Notes under the pieces: model-generated
Databases searched by the model: none
What the model was told of the DNA's origin: nothing
Seen by the model: only the letters and a program-made list of their open reading frames with translations
Assembly (NCBI RefSeq): GCF_000374445.1
Contig: NZ_KB894432.1
Location: forward strand, 1-64,000
Direction of reading: 5' to 3'
Length of the DNA stretch: 64,000 nucleotides
From: Actinokineospora enzanensis DSM 44649
Lineage (GTDB): Bacteria > Actinomycetota > Actinomycetes > Mycobacteriales > Pseudonocardiaceae
Part shown: positions 24,789 through 34,803 of the stretch, piece after piece
How positions within the stretch are numbered: the stretch's first letter is position 1
Layout: the number at the start of each line of letters is the position of its first letter
Translations under genes and position numbers: made by a program

Positions 24789-25376
24789 CGGGATTATTCC
24801 TCCTAATAGATTATCCCACCGCGCCGTATCACCGCTGCTCGCGGGAACGGCGCCCCGGGGGTCGCGATGCCAGTCGCGGCCCCCGGCCAACATAATGCAC
24901 GCGCGATCTTCCTCGTTGCGGGGATGGTATTCGTCTTGACGGCCAGCGGTTCGAGTGCTGCGCCGAACGGTACCCGGTGCAAAGCCCCGTTGACACGGTA
25001 GGTCTCGGGAGGGTCTCCGTAGGACATCCCGTGTGGACTTGTCTTCACCGTCCGAACGATTGGACCTGTGGCTTGTTCGGACAAACGGTGTCGCTGCTGG
25101 TCTGTTTGAGTGAATATTCCCGAGGTCAATGTCTCGCACGGTAGAGCCGGGACCCGATGAGTGTTTGCCGTAACTCGCTGGTTGCCGACACCGGACAATT
25201 GTCCGGTGTTTGTCACGCGCTCTTCTTGTCGGCCCGGTGATGTCCGCGGAGTGTCAACACAGTGGTTCCGGGCAGTTCACCGGATTCACCTCAATTCCGT
25301 ATGGTCGCCGGCGAGTCGCCCGGGTATAGCGGGGTTCGGCCATGGCGCGTGGCCCCGGGGTGCCAAGCTGTGCCGC
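24789..25376. other. Intergenic region, 588 bp
   Basis: Divergent spacer between the small membrane protein and the lipoprotein gene. It is less GC-rich than the coding regions. Frames crossing it on either strand have poor composition and no convincing protein features. It contains the 22-bp palindrome at 25188-25209; nothing else is recognised. Confidence 0.5.
25188..25209. promoter_or_regulatory. 22-bp perfect palindrome, candidate operator
   Basis: The arm ACACCGGACAA is followed directly by its exact reverse complement with no spacer. It lies about 170 bp before the lipoprotein start. A spacer-free palindrome of this length without a T tract looks like a binding site for a dimeric repressor rather than a terminator. 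Confidence 0.45.
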
Positions 25377-26516
25377 ATGCGAACCACCGGGGGAGTGCGC
25401 GGGCTCGGGTTGTCGGCACTGATGCTGGCCGCCGCCCTGACCGCGTGCGGCCAGGATCAGGAATCGGCGGGCGCCTTCGCGCCGTACCCGGGCCATGTCG
25501 GCCCGGGCGGCGGGTGGGCGCCGGAGAACGTCGGCGTCAAGCGGCTGGTGCCGGTGGGCGACTGCGTCATCGGGCTCGGTACCCGCAACGACGGCTACCG
25601 CACGGTCGGCGCGAACTGGCTCGGCACCCCGGACTGCACCCGTCTCGACCTGTTCCCGGCCGCGGGCGCGACCGGCGGCGACGAGGCCCAGGCACGCGGC
25701 GGGTCCGGCAACGGCATCGGTGACGTGCCCGCGGTGGCGGGCCCCGGCGAGGCGGTCACCGGGGCCGCGGACACGTTCGTCCGCCTCGGGCCGGACGGAC
25801 AGGTCACCCGGCTGGCCGAGTTGACCGGTGTGGAGAAGCCGAAGGCGGTCGCACTGGTCCGCGCGACGCGGAACCTGGTCGCGTTCGGCGGTTACCCCGG
25901 CAATCCGGTCGCCTGGCTGTCCGCGGACGAGGGCGCGACGGCGCGTCTCGTGCGGCTGCCCCGCAGTGGCGTCCAACCGGAAGGGAGCGGCGGCCCCTAT
26001 CGGGCGGGTGCCGCGGGCGACCGGATCGTGGCCACCGGGTTCACCGCGTTGCCCGAGGGCGAGGTGTGGGCCTCCGACGACGGCGGCGAGACCTGGCGCT
26101 TCGACCGGACGCCCGCGCTGCCCAGGGACACCAACCTCTACGGCGCGCTCCCGACGCCGGACGGCTGGCTGCTCTACGGCGCGGCGCACGACGGCCGCGC
26201 CCCGAACGTGCCGGTGGTGGTCACCGGCACGCCCGGGAACTGGACGGTGGCGGACACCGGCCCGATGGGGGCGGGCGGCATCATCGCCGCGACCGTCGAC
26301 CACGCCGGTCGGCCGGTCCTGCTCGGCCGGGTCTACCAGCCGTACGAGCCGGGGAAGAACACGGAGTACTGCTCGGTGGTGTGGTCGCGGACGCCGACGG
26401 GCTGGCAGCGCGAACAACTCGGCTGCGGCGACCAGCCTGCGAGCGTCGTCACGACCCTGCGCGACGGCCGGGTGCTCGTGGCGAGCGCCCGGGACCTGTG
26501 GATCAGACCCGCCTGA
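25377..26516 (+). CDS. Secreted lipoprotein with beta-propeller-like (BNR/sialidase-like) repeats
   Basis: A 379-residue protein with a lipoprotein signal peptide ending in the lipobox LTAC at about residues 19-22. The body contains segments of the Asp-box/BNR kind (AWLSADEGATARLV, VWASDDGGETWRFD) and repeated beta-strand rich units, so a beta-propeller fold anchored outside the membrane is likely. Catalytic residues of true sialidases are not recognised. The ATG at 25377 has no clear ribosome site. Function unknown. Confidence 0.72.
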   Translation: MRTTGGVRGLGLSALMLAAALTACGQDQESAGAFAPYPGHVGPGGGWAPENVGVKRLVPVGDCVIGLGTRNDGYRTVGANWLGTPDCTRLDLFPAAGATGGDEAQARGGSGNGIGDVPAVAGPGEAVTGAADTFVRLGPDGQVTRLAELTGVEKPKAVALVRATRNLVAFGGYPGNPVAWLSADEGATARLVRLPRSGVQPEGSGGPYRAGAAGDRIVATGFTALPEGEVWASDDGGETWRFDRTPALPRDTNLYGALPTPDGWLLYGAAHDGRAPNVPVVVTGTPGNWTVADTGPMGAGGIIAATVDHAGRPVLLGRVYQPYEPGKNTEYCSVVWSRTPTGWQREQLGCGDQPASVVTTLRDGRVLVASARDLWIRPA

Positions 26517-26527
26517 TCAGAGGTGCG

Positions 26528-27472
26528 CTAGAACCGGGGTACGGCGACGGCGGTGTAGGGGGTGGTCGGGGTCGGCGGGGTGCTGAAGCGGGCGTTGACC
26601 GCGTAGAGGCTGTCGCCGAAGACGGCGACCGCGGTGGCGATGTCGAAATGCGCGTCGAACAGCCTGCGTTGCAGCGAGCCCTTGGTGCCGTCCTGGCTCA
26701 GCTCCACCTTGGCGATGGTGTTGCGGCCGTTCTCCATGATGTAGACGTCCCGGCCGACCCGCAGCTCCCCGTCGTTGCCCGGGATGGTGGTGCCGCCCAG
26801 GTCGACGACCTTGGCCGCGCCGGTCGCCGGGTCGACCCGGTACAGCTTGCCGGTCGAGGAGTTGCCCAGGACCAGCGCCTGCTCGTCCGGTGTGGTGAGG
26901 ATGCCGTTGCCGTTGAACGAGTTCGGGACCTGCTCCCACTCCCCGCTCAACGCGATGGCCTGCGCGTCCTTGGGCAGCGAGCCGTCCCGGCCGATCGCCA
27001 GCTTGTAGAGGGTGGGCTTGTAGGAGTCGCTGAAGTAGACCCCGTCCCGCGCGACGACCACGTCGTTGACGAACGCGCCGGGCCCGGGGACCGGCCAGCG
27101 GCCGAGCACCTTCCCGTCGCGCAGGTCGATCGCGCGCAGCTCGGAGCCGCCCGCGACGTACAGCCGGTTCCGTGCCGGGTCCACCTTCATCCCGATCGAC
27201 GGCCCGCCGACGGCCGGGCTCAGCTGGGCGCCCTTCCCGGTGCGCAGGTCGACCTGCTGGATCCGCCCGTCGGCGAGCGACCCGAAGTACGCGACCGGCG
27301 CGCGACCGATCGCGATCCCCTCCGGCCGGAACCCGTCGGGGAGCTTGAGCTCACCGGGAAACCCCATGGTCGACGCCGCGCCCGCGGTATCCGGCGCGGC
27401 GTTCGCGGAGAACGACGTCAGTCCCGTCACGGCCACGAGCGCGGTGACGAGAACGGCGATTCTGCGTGTCAT
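26528..27472 (-). CDS. Secreted SMP-30/NHL-like beta-propeller protein
   Basis: A 314-residue protein with an N-terminal Sec signal peptide (RRIAVLVTALVAVTGLTSFS, cleavage near ANAA). It is followed by repeated units such as GIAIGRAPVAYFGSLADGRI, NRLYVAGGSELRAIDLRDG and DVVVARDGVYFSDSYKPTLY that resemble SMP-30/gluconolactonase or NHL beta-propellers. An enzymatic lactonase role is possible but not demonstrated. It is convergent with the lipoprotein gene, stops only 11 bp apart, with no terminator seen between them. Confidence 0.75.
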   Translation of the reverse strand: MTRRIAVLVTALVAVTGLTSFSANAAPDTAGAASTMGFPGELKLPDGFRPEGIAIGRAPVAYFGSLADGRIQQVDLRTGKGAQLSPAVGGPSIGMKVDPARNRLYVAGGSELRAIDLRDGKVLGRWPVPGPGAFVNDVVVARDGVYFSDSYKPTLYKLAIGRDGSLPKDAQAIALSGEWEQVPNSFNGNGILTTPDEQALVLGNSSTGKLYRVDPATGAAKVVDLGGTTIPGNDGELRVGRDVYIMENGRNTIAKVELSQDGTKGSLQRRLFDAHFDIATAVAVFGDSLYAVNARFSTPPTPTTPYTAVAVPRF

Positions 27473-27756
27473 TCGCCCGAGTGTGGTTCCCGCGGGCGAT
27501 TATGGTCTAGACCATGCTGGGTGATGACATCCACACTTCGGATAACCGGGAATCCGCCCCGACCGGCGCTGTTCGTGAATTCCCAGTTCCTGGACCACCG
27601 CGCCGCCGCGGTGTCGAAATCCGGTGTCCACAGTCGACTGACGGTGACTTTCCCGAACCGGCCACGGATGTCGGATGGGGGTGGTACGGTCCGGCGCGCC
27701 GGTGGGAACGGGAGGGACCGCCGGTGTCCGTTCGCTTGTCGCACAGGGGGTATGCC

Positions 27757-27882
27757 GTGCTCTACCGTCGGATCTCGGTCGGACTCGTGCTCGTCGCGGT
27801 CGTGCTCACCGGCACGGCCTGCAAGCACGCGCCGCGGGTGAAGGCCCCGCACGTCGGCGGCACGACCACGACCCGTCGTTAG
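27757..27882 (+). CDS. Very small predicted lipoprotein
   Basis: A 41-residue reading frame beginning at a GTG with GGGGG 6 bases upstream. It encodes a positively charged start, a hydrophobic run (VGLVLVAVVLTGTAC) with a lipobox-like cysteine, and a short basic threonine-rich tail ending TTTTRR. It looks like a small exported lipoprotein. An upstream GTG at 27724 would add 11 residues. Function unknown. Confidence 0.5.
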   Translation: MLYRRISVGLVLVAVVLTGTACKHAPRVKAPHVGGTTTTRR

Positions 27883-27944
27883 TCCTCAGTGGACTGACGG
27901 GGGCGCCCGCCTGCCCGGTCGCGGTGGTGCGGGATCATGGCGGC

Positions 27945-28628
27945 GTGGTGAGAATCGGACGGGTCCTGCTGGTCGCGCTGGTGCTGCCCGCGCTCACCCT
28001 GGCGCTGGCGTCGACGGTGACGCTGCTCGCCATCCAGGCCGATCTCGGCTGGTGGGACTGGCTGGTGTTCGTCCTGGGCATCCCGCTCGTCCTGGTGAGC
28101 GGCGCGTTCTCGGTGCGCGCGGTGTCCACCATGCTCGTGCGCGCCACCGAAAACGGTACGGCGGGTGAGCCCAGCGAGGGCGCGGCCTGGATCTGCGGGT
28201 TCGCCCTCGTCTACGCGGTCGTGTTCAGCGCCGTGATGGGCACCCCCGCCTGGCTGCTGCTGCACCGCGCCCAGACGACCGAGTGCGAGGTGCTCGACAC
28301 CGCCCGCGGCCCGGACGAGCCCGACGACGACGGCGGCACCCAGCCGGTCTACCACCACCGGCTCGCCTGCGCGGGCGCCGGGCCCACCGACTACGCCGCC
28401 GCCGAGCCGCTCCCCGCCGTGGTCACCCTCGACTACGACCCGTCCGGCGAGGTCTCGCCGGACGACCTGGCGAGCGCCCGCTCCCTGGCCGCGATCGCGA
28501 CCTGGGGCACGGGCGTGCCGATGGCGATCTACCTGCTGGTCGCCTTCGGCCGCGGCTTCTTCCGGCTCAGGACTTCCGCTGCTTCTTCTCCCGCACCCGG
28601 ACCGAGATCCGCACCGGACTCCCGGTGA
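27945..28628 (+). CDS. Hypothetical integral membrane protein
   Basis: A 227-residue protein with about four hydrophobic segments: two near the N terminus ([19 protein letters not shown] and [19 protein letters not shown]), one mid-chain ([20 protein letters not shown]) and one near residue 190. Between the last two is an extracytoplasmic-looking region with TECEVLD and HHRLACAG cysteines that may form a disulfide. The start is one of two adjacent GTGs (27945 or 27948). Its final 62 bases overlap the convergent der gene. No family recognised. Confidence 0.6.
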   Translation: MVRIGRVLLVALVLPALTLALASTVTLLAIQADLGWWDWLVFVLGIPLVLVSGAFSVRAVSTMLVRATENGTAGEPSEGAAWICGFALVYAVVFSAVMGTPAWLLLHRAQTTECEVLDTARGPDEPDDDGGTQPVYHHRLACAGAGPTDYAAAEPLPAVVTLDYDPSGEVSPDDLASARSLAAIATWGTGVPMAIYLLVAFGRGFFRLRTSAASSPAPGPRSAPDSR

Positions 28629-29988
28629 ACCCGAACCGCTCGCGCAGCTTGCGCTCCACGAATCGCCGGTAGCCCGCCTCCAGGAAACCGCTGGTGAACA
28701 GCACGAATGTGGGCGGCCGAGTCTGTGCCTGGGTGGCGAACAGGATCTTGGGCTGCTTGCCCCCGCGCACCGGCGGCGGCGTCGCGGCGACCAGGTCCGA
28801 CAGCCACGAGTTCAGCTGTCCGGTCGGCACCCGCTGGTCCCACGAGTCCAGCGCGGTCCGCAGCGCGGGCGCCAGCTTGCGCACCGCGCGCCCGGTCAGC
28901 GCCGAGACGTTGACCCGTTCCGCCCACGGCACCCGCACCAGGCCACGCTCCAGCTCGCGTTCGAGCTGGTGGCGGCGGTCCTCGTCGACCAGGTCCCACT
29001 TGTTGAAGGCCAGCACGCAGGCCCGGCCCGCGTCCACCACCATGGACAGCACCCGCAGGTCCTGCTCGGCGATCGGCTCGGCCGCGTCCAGCAGCACGAT
29101 GGCCACCTCGGCCGACTCGATGGCCGCCTTGGTGCGCAGCGACGCGTAGTATTCGGTGCCGCTGGCGAAGTTGACCCGCTTGCGCAGGCCCGCGGTGTCC
29201 ACGAACCGCCACACCTGCTCGTCCAGCTCCACCAGCGAGTCGACCGGGTCGACGGTGGTGCCCGCGACCGAGTCGACGACCGCGCGCTCCTCCCCGGTGA
29301 GCCGGTTGAGCAGGCTGGACTTGCCCACGTTCGGCTTGCCCACCAGCGCCACCCGGCGCGGGCCGCCGCGCGCGCCGAAGCTCTCCCGGGGCGTCTCCGG
29401 CAGCGCGGCCAGGATCGCGTCCAGCAGGTCGCCGGAGTTGCGCCCGTGCAGCGCGCTCACCGGGAACGGCTCGCCGAGGCCCAGCGACCACAGCGCGGCC
29501 GTGTCGGCCAGCAGCCGGTCGTCGTCGACCTTGTTGGCCACCAGGATCACCGGCTGCTTCGACCGGCGCAGCACCCTGGCCACCGCCTCGTCGGTTGCGG
29601 TGGCGCCGACCGTGGCGTCCACCACGACGATCACCGCGTCCGCGTGCGTCATCGCGTACTCGGCCTGCGCGGCGATCGCGGCGGGCAGGCCCTCCAGGCC
29701 CGGTTCCCAGCCGCCGGTGTCCAGCACGGTGAACCGGCGGCCGTTCCACAGCGCGTCGTAGGCGACCCGGTCCCTGGTCACCCCGGGGATGTCCTGCACC
29801 ACCGCCTCGCGGCGCCCGAGAATACGGTTGACCAGCGTGGACTTGCCCACGTTCGGCCTGCCCACGATGGCCAGCACCGGCTGCGGCACCGCCGCGTCGT
29901 CGCCTGCGTCGGCGAACGACTCGTCGATCGCGGCCCACTCGGCCTCGTCGGACCAGGTCCCGTCGAGCGTCCCGTCCAGCTCAGTCAT
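28567..29988 (-). CDS. der: Ribosome biogenesis GTPase Der (EngA)
   Basis: A 473-residue protein with two tandem GTPase domains ([12 protein letters not shown] near residue 47 and [12 protein letters not shown] in the second domain), each with a DTAG/DTGG switch motif and a NKxD motif ([17 protein letters not shown]), followed by a KH-like domain. This is the typical Der layout; the protein acts in 50S ribosome assembly. Its ATG overlaps the plsC end by 8 bp, placing it last in the cmk-plsC-der operon, an order common in actinobacteria. Confidence 0.96.
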   Translation of the reverse strand: MTELDGTLDGTWSDEAEWAAIDESFADAGDDAAVPQPVLAIVGRPNVGKSTLVNRILGRREAVVQDIPGVTRDRVAYDALWNGRRFTVLDTGGWEPGLEGLPAAIAAQAEYAMTHADAVIVVVDATVGATATDEAVARVLRRSKQPVILVANKVDDDRLLADTAALWSLGLGEPFPVSALHGRNSGDLLDAILAALPETPRESFGARGGPRRVALVGKPNVGKSSLLNRLTGEERAVVDSVAGTTVDPVDSLVELDEQVWRFVDTAGLRKRVNFASGTEYYASLRTKAAIESAEVAIVLLDAAEPIAEQDLRVLSMVVDAGRACVLAFNKWDLVDEDRRHQLERELERGLVRVPWAERVNVSALTGRAVRKLAPALRTALDSWDQRVPTGQLNSWLSDLVAATPPPVRGGKQPKILFATQAQTRPPTFVLFTSGFLEAGYRRFVERKLRERFGFTGSPVRISVRVREKKQRKS

Positions 29989-30667
29989 GACTTCCGCTCT
30001 CCCCGGCGGGCTCGCTCGCCCGCGCGTCCGGCGCGACGCCGCGCGCCGCGTCGAGTTCTCGTACCAGGTCCGCCAGCCGGACCCGGATCTGTTCGGTGGC
30101 CTCGGCCAGCCCGGCGCGGCCCTTGCCGACGACGAGCGGGTACGGCTCGCCGACCAGCACGTCGACCACCGGCCGGAACCGCCTGCGCCGGTCCGCGGGC
30201 CTGCGGGTGCCGCGGCTGGCCACCGGCAGCACCACCGCCCCCGACGACCGCACCAGCCAGGCCGCGCCCTGCTCGGCCGCGGCCACGTCGCCGCTGCCCC
30301 TGGTGCCCTCCGGGAACACGCCGACCAGGCCGCCGTCGCGCAGCACCGCCACCGCGGTGGTCAGCGGCGCCCGGTCGACCTCGCCGCGGCGCACCGGGAC
30401 CTGCCCGATGGCCCGCAGCCCCCACCCGGCGATCCCGCCGAACAGCTCGGCCTTCACCAGGAACACCGAGCGGCGCGGCAGCAGACCGAAGATGATCTGC
30501 GGCTCCACCATGGAGCTGTGGTTGGCGACCAGCACCACCGGCCCGGTGCGCGGCACCCGCTCGCGGCCGCGCACGCGCAGCCGGAACGCCGGTCGGAACC
30601 CCACACGCCCGATGAACCTGCCCACGTCGTGCAGCCACGGCAGGGCGCCGGGGGGCAGCTGGGTCAT
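29981..30667 (-). CDS. plsC: 1-acyl-sn-glycerol-3-phosphate acyltransferase (PlsC family)
   Basis: A 228-residue membrane-associated acyltransferase with the catalytic HX4D-type motif region in [12 protein letters not shown] (His present; the usual Asp position reads as Glu) and the [10 protein letters not shown] substrate-binding motif. It would acylate lysophosphatidic acid in phospholipid synthesis. The ATG at 30667 overlaps the cmk stop as ATGA. The Asp-to-Glu change in the first motif is seen in some actinobacterial paralogues, so the exact acyl acceptor is uncertain. Confidence 0.87.
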   Translation of the reverse strand: MTQLPPGALPWLHDVGRFIGRVGFRPAFRLRVRGRERVPRTGPVVLVANHSSMVEPQIIFGLLPRRSVFLVKAELFGGIAGWGLRAIGQVPVRRGEVDRAPLTTAVAVLRDGGLVGVFPEGTRGSGDVAAAEQGAAWLVRSSGAVVLPVASRGTRRPADRRRRFRPVVDVLVGEPYPLVVGKGRAGLAEATEQIRVRLADLVRELDAARGVAPDARASEPAGESGSHD

Positions 30668-31389
30668 CTCGCGGCCGCCGCGTGGTCGAGGCCGCGCTCC
30701 CGGACCAGGTCCAGCAGCCGGTCCAGCACGCCTGCCACGTCCAGGTCGGTGGTGTCCACCTCGACCGCGTCCACCGCGGGCCGCAGCGGCGAGGCGGCCC
30801 TGGTGGAGTCCAACCGGTCCCGCCGCTCCACGTCCGCGCGCGTCGCGTCCACAGAGGACTCCCGACCGGCGGCACCGTCCTGGGCCGTCCGGCGCGCGGA
30901 GCGGGCGTCGGCGGAGGCGGTCAGGTAGACCTTGAGCCCGGCGTCCGGCGCCACCACGGTGCCGATGTCGCGCCCCTCGACCACGATCCCGCCGCGCGCG
31001 ACCCGGGCCGCGCCGATGATCCGCCGCTGGTGCGACACCAGCCGCTCGCGCACCTGCGCCACCGCCGAGACCGCGGACACCGCCTGCGTCACCGGCCCGC
31101 CCCGGATCTCCGCGGCCACGTCCTCCCCGGCCAGCCGCACGTCCGGGGCGTCCGGGTCGGTGCCGATCGTCAGCTCGGCCGCTTCCGCGCAGCGCAGCAC
31201 CGCGGCCGCGTCCCCGGGGTCCACCCCGGCCCGCAGCACCGCCAACGTCATCGCCCGGTACATCGCCCCGGTGTCCAGATAGGCCGCGCCGAGCGCCGCC
31301 GCGAGCCGCCGCGCCACGGTGGACTTCCCGGTGCCCGAGGGCCCGTCCAGCGCGACGACACCCCGCAGCTCGCCCTGCTCCACCCGCAT
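30664..31389 (-). CDS. cmk: Cytidylate kinase
   Basis: A 241-residue nucleoside monophosphate kinase: P-loop [15 protein letters not shown] near residue 16, the CMP-binding [25 protein letters not shown] and a lid RRTAQDGA segment. It phosphorylates CMP and dCMP. First gene of the cmk-plsC-der operon. The ATG at 31389 fits the family start. Confidence 0.95.
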   Translation of the reverse strand: MRVEQGELRGVVALDGPSGTGKSTVARRLAAALGAAYLDTGAMYRAMTLAVLRAGVDPGDAAAVLRCAEAAELTIGTDPDAPDVRLAGEDVAAEIRGGPVTQAVSAVSAVAQVRERLVSHQRRIIGAARVARGGIVVEGRDIGTVVAPDAGLKVYLTASADARSARRTAQDGAAGRESSVDATRADVERRDRLDSTRAASPLRPAVDAVEVDTTDLDVAGVLDRLLDLVRERGLDHAAAAR

Positions 31390-31659
31390 GCCCGCCTATC
31401 CGTCTCGCCTGGTGCCCAGCCGTTCGGTCCACCATTCTGCCTGCCGCCCCCGGTGCGACCCGGACGTGGGGTTTCGAAGCGCCCTCGCCGGGAAGGCGCC
31501 GGACGGGAATTCGCGGGGACCCGCGGGTTGACGTTACTGAGTGTCGCCAGTGGTGTGCGCGGAGTTGTCCACAGGGTGTGCGAGTGGGACGGGCGGATCA
31601 GGGCGGCGGCGGATCAGGCCAGAATGGGTGGGAGAGGCCCGACCGCTGGAGGTTGTGAC

Positions 31660-32835
31660 GTGCCGTCCGAGGAGTGGCTGGTCGGGCATCGACGCGAGCT
31701 GGCCCGGTTCGCCGCGCGATCGCTCGATCCGGCAGGCGGGTTTCGCTGGTTGAGCGACGACGGGGACCGGACGGACGAGCCGCTCGCCACCTGGATCACC
31801 GCGCGGATGACGCACATCTTCGCGTTGGAGGCCGGGCTGGGGGACCCGCGGGCGCCCGCCCGGGTGGATCACGGGATAGCCGCGCTGACCGGGCCGTTGC
31901 GCGACCACGAGCACGGCGGCTGGTTCGTCTCCGTCGTCGACGATCGCAAGGCCGCCTACGACCACGCCTTCGTCGTCCTCGCCGCCGCCGGTGCCGCCGC
32001 CGCGGGCAGGCCGGGTGGGGCCGAGCTGCTGACCGACGCCCTCGCGGTGATCGAGGAGCGGTTCTGGGACGGGGCCATGCCGCTGGAGAGCTGGGACCGC
32101 GCCTGGACGGCGACCGAGGACTACCGGGGCGCCAACTCCACCATGCACTTCGTCGAGGCGTTCCTGGCCGCGGGCGATGTCACCGGTGACCGGGTCTGGC
32201 ACGACCGGGCGCTTGGGCTCGCGCGACGGGTGGTGCACGAGATCGCGGCGGCCGAGGACTGGCGGGTGCCGGAGCACTTCACCCCGGACTGGCGGCCGGA
32301 CCACGGGTATCACCGTGATATTCCGCGGGACCCGTTCCGGCCCTATGGCGGGACGGTCGGGCACTGGCTGGAATGGGCGCGATTGCTGCTGCACCTGGAG
32401 GCCGCGTTCGATAAACGGACACCGGGCTGGCTGCTTTCCGACGCGCGCGCGTTGTTCGACTCCGCGGTCCGCCGCGGTTGGGGCGTCGACGGGTTCCCGG
32501 GGTTCGTCTACACGCTGGACTGGTCGGACCGGCCGGTCGTCCGGGAACGGATGCACTGGGTGGTGGCCGAGGCGATCCTGGCCGCCGCCGCGCTCGCCCG
32601 GCGCACCGGCGAGGCCGGGTATGCCGACTGGTACGAGCGGTTCTGGGCCTACGCGCGCGAGCACCACATCGATGTCGAGCACGGCGGCTGGCGGCACGAG
32701 CTGGCCAAGGACGGGCGGCCGACGAGCACCGTATGGGCAGGTAAACCCGATAGTTACCATGCTTACCAGGCGGCGGCGTTCCCGTCGTTGCCACTCGCCC
32801 CGGCCGCCGCGCTGGCCGTGCGAGAGTCCCGTTGA
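31660..32835 (+). CDS. AGE-family sugar isomerase (D-mannose isomerase/YihS-like)
   Basis: A 391-residue (alpha/alpha)6-barrel protein with the family hallmarks DHEHGGWFVSV, YDHAFVVLAAA, ANSTMHFVEAFLAAG, HRDIPRDPFRPYG and DVEHGGWRHEL; conserved His and Arg residues needed for isomerisation appear present. Closest functions are mannose-fructose interconversion or related aldose-ketose isomerisation in the cytoplasm. GGAGG is 7 bases before the GTG at 31660. It is divergent from cmk. Unlike the AGE-like gene at 8.3-9.4 kb it keeps the typical family residues. Confidence 0.85.
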   Translation: MPSEEWLVGHRRELARFAARSLDPAGGFRWLSDDGDRTDEPLATWITARMTHIFALEAGLGDPRAPARVDHGIAALTGPLRDHEHGGWFVSVVDDRKAAYDHAFVVLAAAGAAAAGRPGGAELLTDALAVIEERFWDGAMPLESWDRAWTATEDYRGANSTMHFVEAFLAAGDVTGDRVWHDRALGLARRVVHEIAAAEDWRVPEHFTPDWRPDHGYHRDIPRDPFRPYGGTVGHWLEWARLLLHLEAAFDKRTPGWLLSDARALFDSAVRRGWGVDGFPGFVYTLDWSDRPVVRERMHWVVAEAILAAAALARRTGEAGYADWYERFWAYAREHHIDVEHGGWRHELAKDGRPTSTVWAGKPDSYHAYQAAAFPSLPLAPAAALAVRESR

Positions 32836-33155
32836 GTCCACTGCGGACAATCCGGATCGGACGGTCCGAATTCTCGGACCGGCTTTGGTCGGGTATTCGA
32901 CAAAACGGACCTTTCGGATTCGTCGAGTAAGGGCATAAGGCGCGGCAATAAGCGCCAATGATGTCGGTTAACTGGCAAAAATCGTCCCAGAACCTGGTAT
33001 GTCCGGGCTTGCTTCCTGATCACGAATCAGTGCATATTCGATGAGCGAAATCGAGTGGCGCCGTTTGTCTCCACGGCCTGCTCATTTCGCAGCGGTAACT
33101 GCCATATGTCCACGTCACCCTGCATGGCGGCTGGTCCGCCGATTGGAAGACTCTT
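32836..33155. other. Intergenic region, 320 bp
   Basis: Holds a short hairpin just after the isomerase gene (32862-32881) and presumably the promoter of the protease gene. It is AT-richer than the surroundings. No gene is seen. Confidence 0.5.
32862..32881 (+). terminator. Short hairpin after the isomerase gene
   Basis: CGGTCCGA at 32862-32869 pairs with 32874-32881 around a 4-base loop, 27 bases past the stop and followed by GCTTTGG. The stem is modest and there is no real T tract. Confidence 0.4.
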
Positions 33156-33869
33156 ATGCGCAGATTTCTCGCGGCCCTGCTCGGGGTCGGCGCCGTGGTG
33201 CTGTCCGTGGTCGTCGGGGGTGCGTCCGCCGAGGCAGGCGAGGCCCAGCCCGCGATCATCGGTGGGCACGGTGCCACCGAGACGTACTCGTGGATGGTCT
33301 CGGTGAACAACGGCTGCGGTGGCAGCCTGGTCGCCCCGCAGTGGATCGTCACCGCGAACCACTGCGGGTCCGCCTCCTCCGGCCGGGTCGGCTCGACCAA
33401 CAAGAGCTCCGGTGGTGAGGTGCTGCGGATCGACCGGCGGATCACCAAGCCGGGCACCGACCTGACCCTCATGCACACCACCACCGCCTCCCGGATGAAG
33501 CCCGTCGCGCTGGCCACCAGCCAGCCCGCCGCGGGCGGCTCCGTGCGGCTGCTCGGCTGGGGCTGCACGAGCTGGCCGTCCTGCAGCACGCCGCAGAACC
33601 TCCAGGAGATCGACCTGACCATCCTGGCCAGCAGCCGCTGCCGCGCGGGCGGCGGTACCTCGACCGACCTGTGCGTCTCCGGCGACCGGGCCCACTCGGC
33701 CTGCCACGGCGACTCGGGCGGCCCGGCCGTCGTCGGCAGCCGCGGCAACTGGACGCTGGTGGGCGAGACCCACGGCCCCGGCGACAACGGTGGCGAGTGC
33801 GCCACCACCACCCTCTACACCGGGATCGCGGCCAACGTGAGCTGGATCCGCCAGCAGACCGGCTCATAA
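33156..33869 (+). CDS. Secreted trypsin-like serine protease (S1 family)
   Basis: A 237-residue chymotrypsin-fold protease with a Sec signal peptide (about residues 1-28), a short propeptide, and a mature start at IIGGHG (residues 34-39). The triad is visible: His in IVTANHCGS, Asp in GTDLTLMHT, Ser in CHGDSGGP. Several cysteines are placed for disulfides. The product would act outside the cell in protein degradation or zymogen processing. The ATG at 33156 gives a clean basic, hydrophobic, AxA-type signal. Confidence 0.92.
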   Translation: MRRFLAALLGVGAVVLSVVVGGASAEAGEAQPAIIGGHGATETYSWMVSVNNGCGGSLVAPQWIVTANHCGSASSGRVGSTNKSSGGEVLRIDRRITKPGTDLTLMHTTTASRMKPVALATSQPAAGGSVRLLGWGCTSWPSCSTPQNLQEIDLTILASSRCRAGGGTSTDLCVSGDRAHSACHGDSGGPAVVGSRGNWTLVGETHGPGDNGGECATTTLYTGIAANVSWIRQQTGS

Positions 33870-34029
33870 CCGGCTCATGACGGCCACGCACGCGCTACCG
33901 CCGCCCTCGCACGCGACGCGGTAGCAGGCCGCCGGGGGCGAATCCTCCCGGACCCGCCCCCGGTGCTCGCGGCAGGCGCTCGCAGGCAGGACGGTGCCTG
34001 CGCCCGCCTGCCACGGGTCCGCCACCGAG

Positions 34030-34063
34030 CCCGCCGCCCCGGCCACCCGGCCGGGGCGGCGGG
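34030..34063. terminator. Bidirectional terminator hairpin
   Basis: A perfect 15-bp GC-only stem (34030-34044 with 34049-34063) with a 4-base loop lies just beyond the stop of the leftward membrane protein gene and downstream of the convergent protease gene. Confidence 0.65.
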
Positions 34064-34072
34064 CCCGAGTCG

Positions 34073-34750
34073 CTACGCGGTCACCGCAGCGTCCTCCGTG
34101 GACAGCCGGAGCACCCGCCCGTGGTCGCCCAGGATGGTCTCGCCCTTGGTCAGCCAGGACACGCCGAAGGCCAGCACCGCCACCGTCTCCAGCCACAGCA
34201 CCGGCCGCATCGCGTGCAGCCACGGGTCGAGCACCCACCCCGACAGCGGCATCAGCACCAGGCACACCAGCATCACCACGCCGCACGTCAGGTACACGCG
34301 GTCGCGCGCGGCCTTGCGCGGCGAGGGCCGCGGGTCGTCGCCGCGACGGAACAGCACGATGCTGAAGAAGGCCAGGGACAGGAAGAAGATCCCGGCGAAG
34401 CTCAGGTGCACGATCCCGATCACGCTGTCGTCGCCGACCGGGTGCTGCGGCGACACCGGGAACAGCGCCAGCCCGATCGCCGCCACCGCCGCGATGTTCG
34501 CCACGACGTCGTCGACCCGGTCGTAACCGCGGTAGGACAACAGGAACACGCCGATCGCGCACATCACGCCGACCAGCAGGTCGCGCACCGAGCTGTGGTA
34601 GTAACCGCTGATCGAGTCGCGCAGGCCGTCGCCCGCGACGAGGTTGCCGACCACGAGCAGTACCGGCAGCCCGAGACCGAGCACGCCGATCGCGCGGCGC
34701 AGGAACAGATAGGAATGGACGAGGCCGTCCTGGGGAGTGGGGTGGGGCAT
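34073..34750 (-). CDS. Polytopic membrane protein of unknown function
   Basis: A 225-residue protein with about six or seven predicted transmembrane helices (for example IGVLGLGLPVLLVVGNLVAG, VGVMCAIGVFLLSYRGYD, SFAGIFFLSLAFFSIVLF, VVMLVCLVLMPLSGWVL). The SISGYYHSSVRDLLVG segment after helix 1 is reminiscent of DUF998-like membrane proteins, but this is weak. The ATG at 34750 starts a plausible amphipathic leader. Nothing nearby suggests a function. Confidence 0.65.
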   Translation of the reverse strand: MPHPTPQDGLVHSYLFLRRAIGVLGLGLPVLLVVGNLVAGDGLRDSISGYYHSSVRDLLVGVMCAIGVFLLSYRGYDRVDDVVANIAAVAAIGLALFPVSPQHPVGDDSVIGIVHLSFAGIFFLSLAFFSIVLFRRGDDPRPSPRKAARDRVYLTCGVVMLVCLVLMPLSGWVLDPWLHAMRPVLWLETVAVLAFGVSWLTKGETILGDHGRVLRLSTEDAAVTA

Positions 34751-34803
34751 GACCGCCTCCTAGGGAATCCCGATACCGGGAATTGCCCGGTGGCGGCACG
34801 ACC

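Noticed and set aside
33138-33145. GCCGATTG before the protease gene
   Set aside because: No matching TCAA/TCAG element at 15-base spacing.
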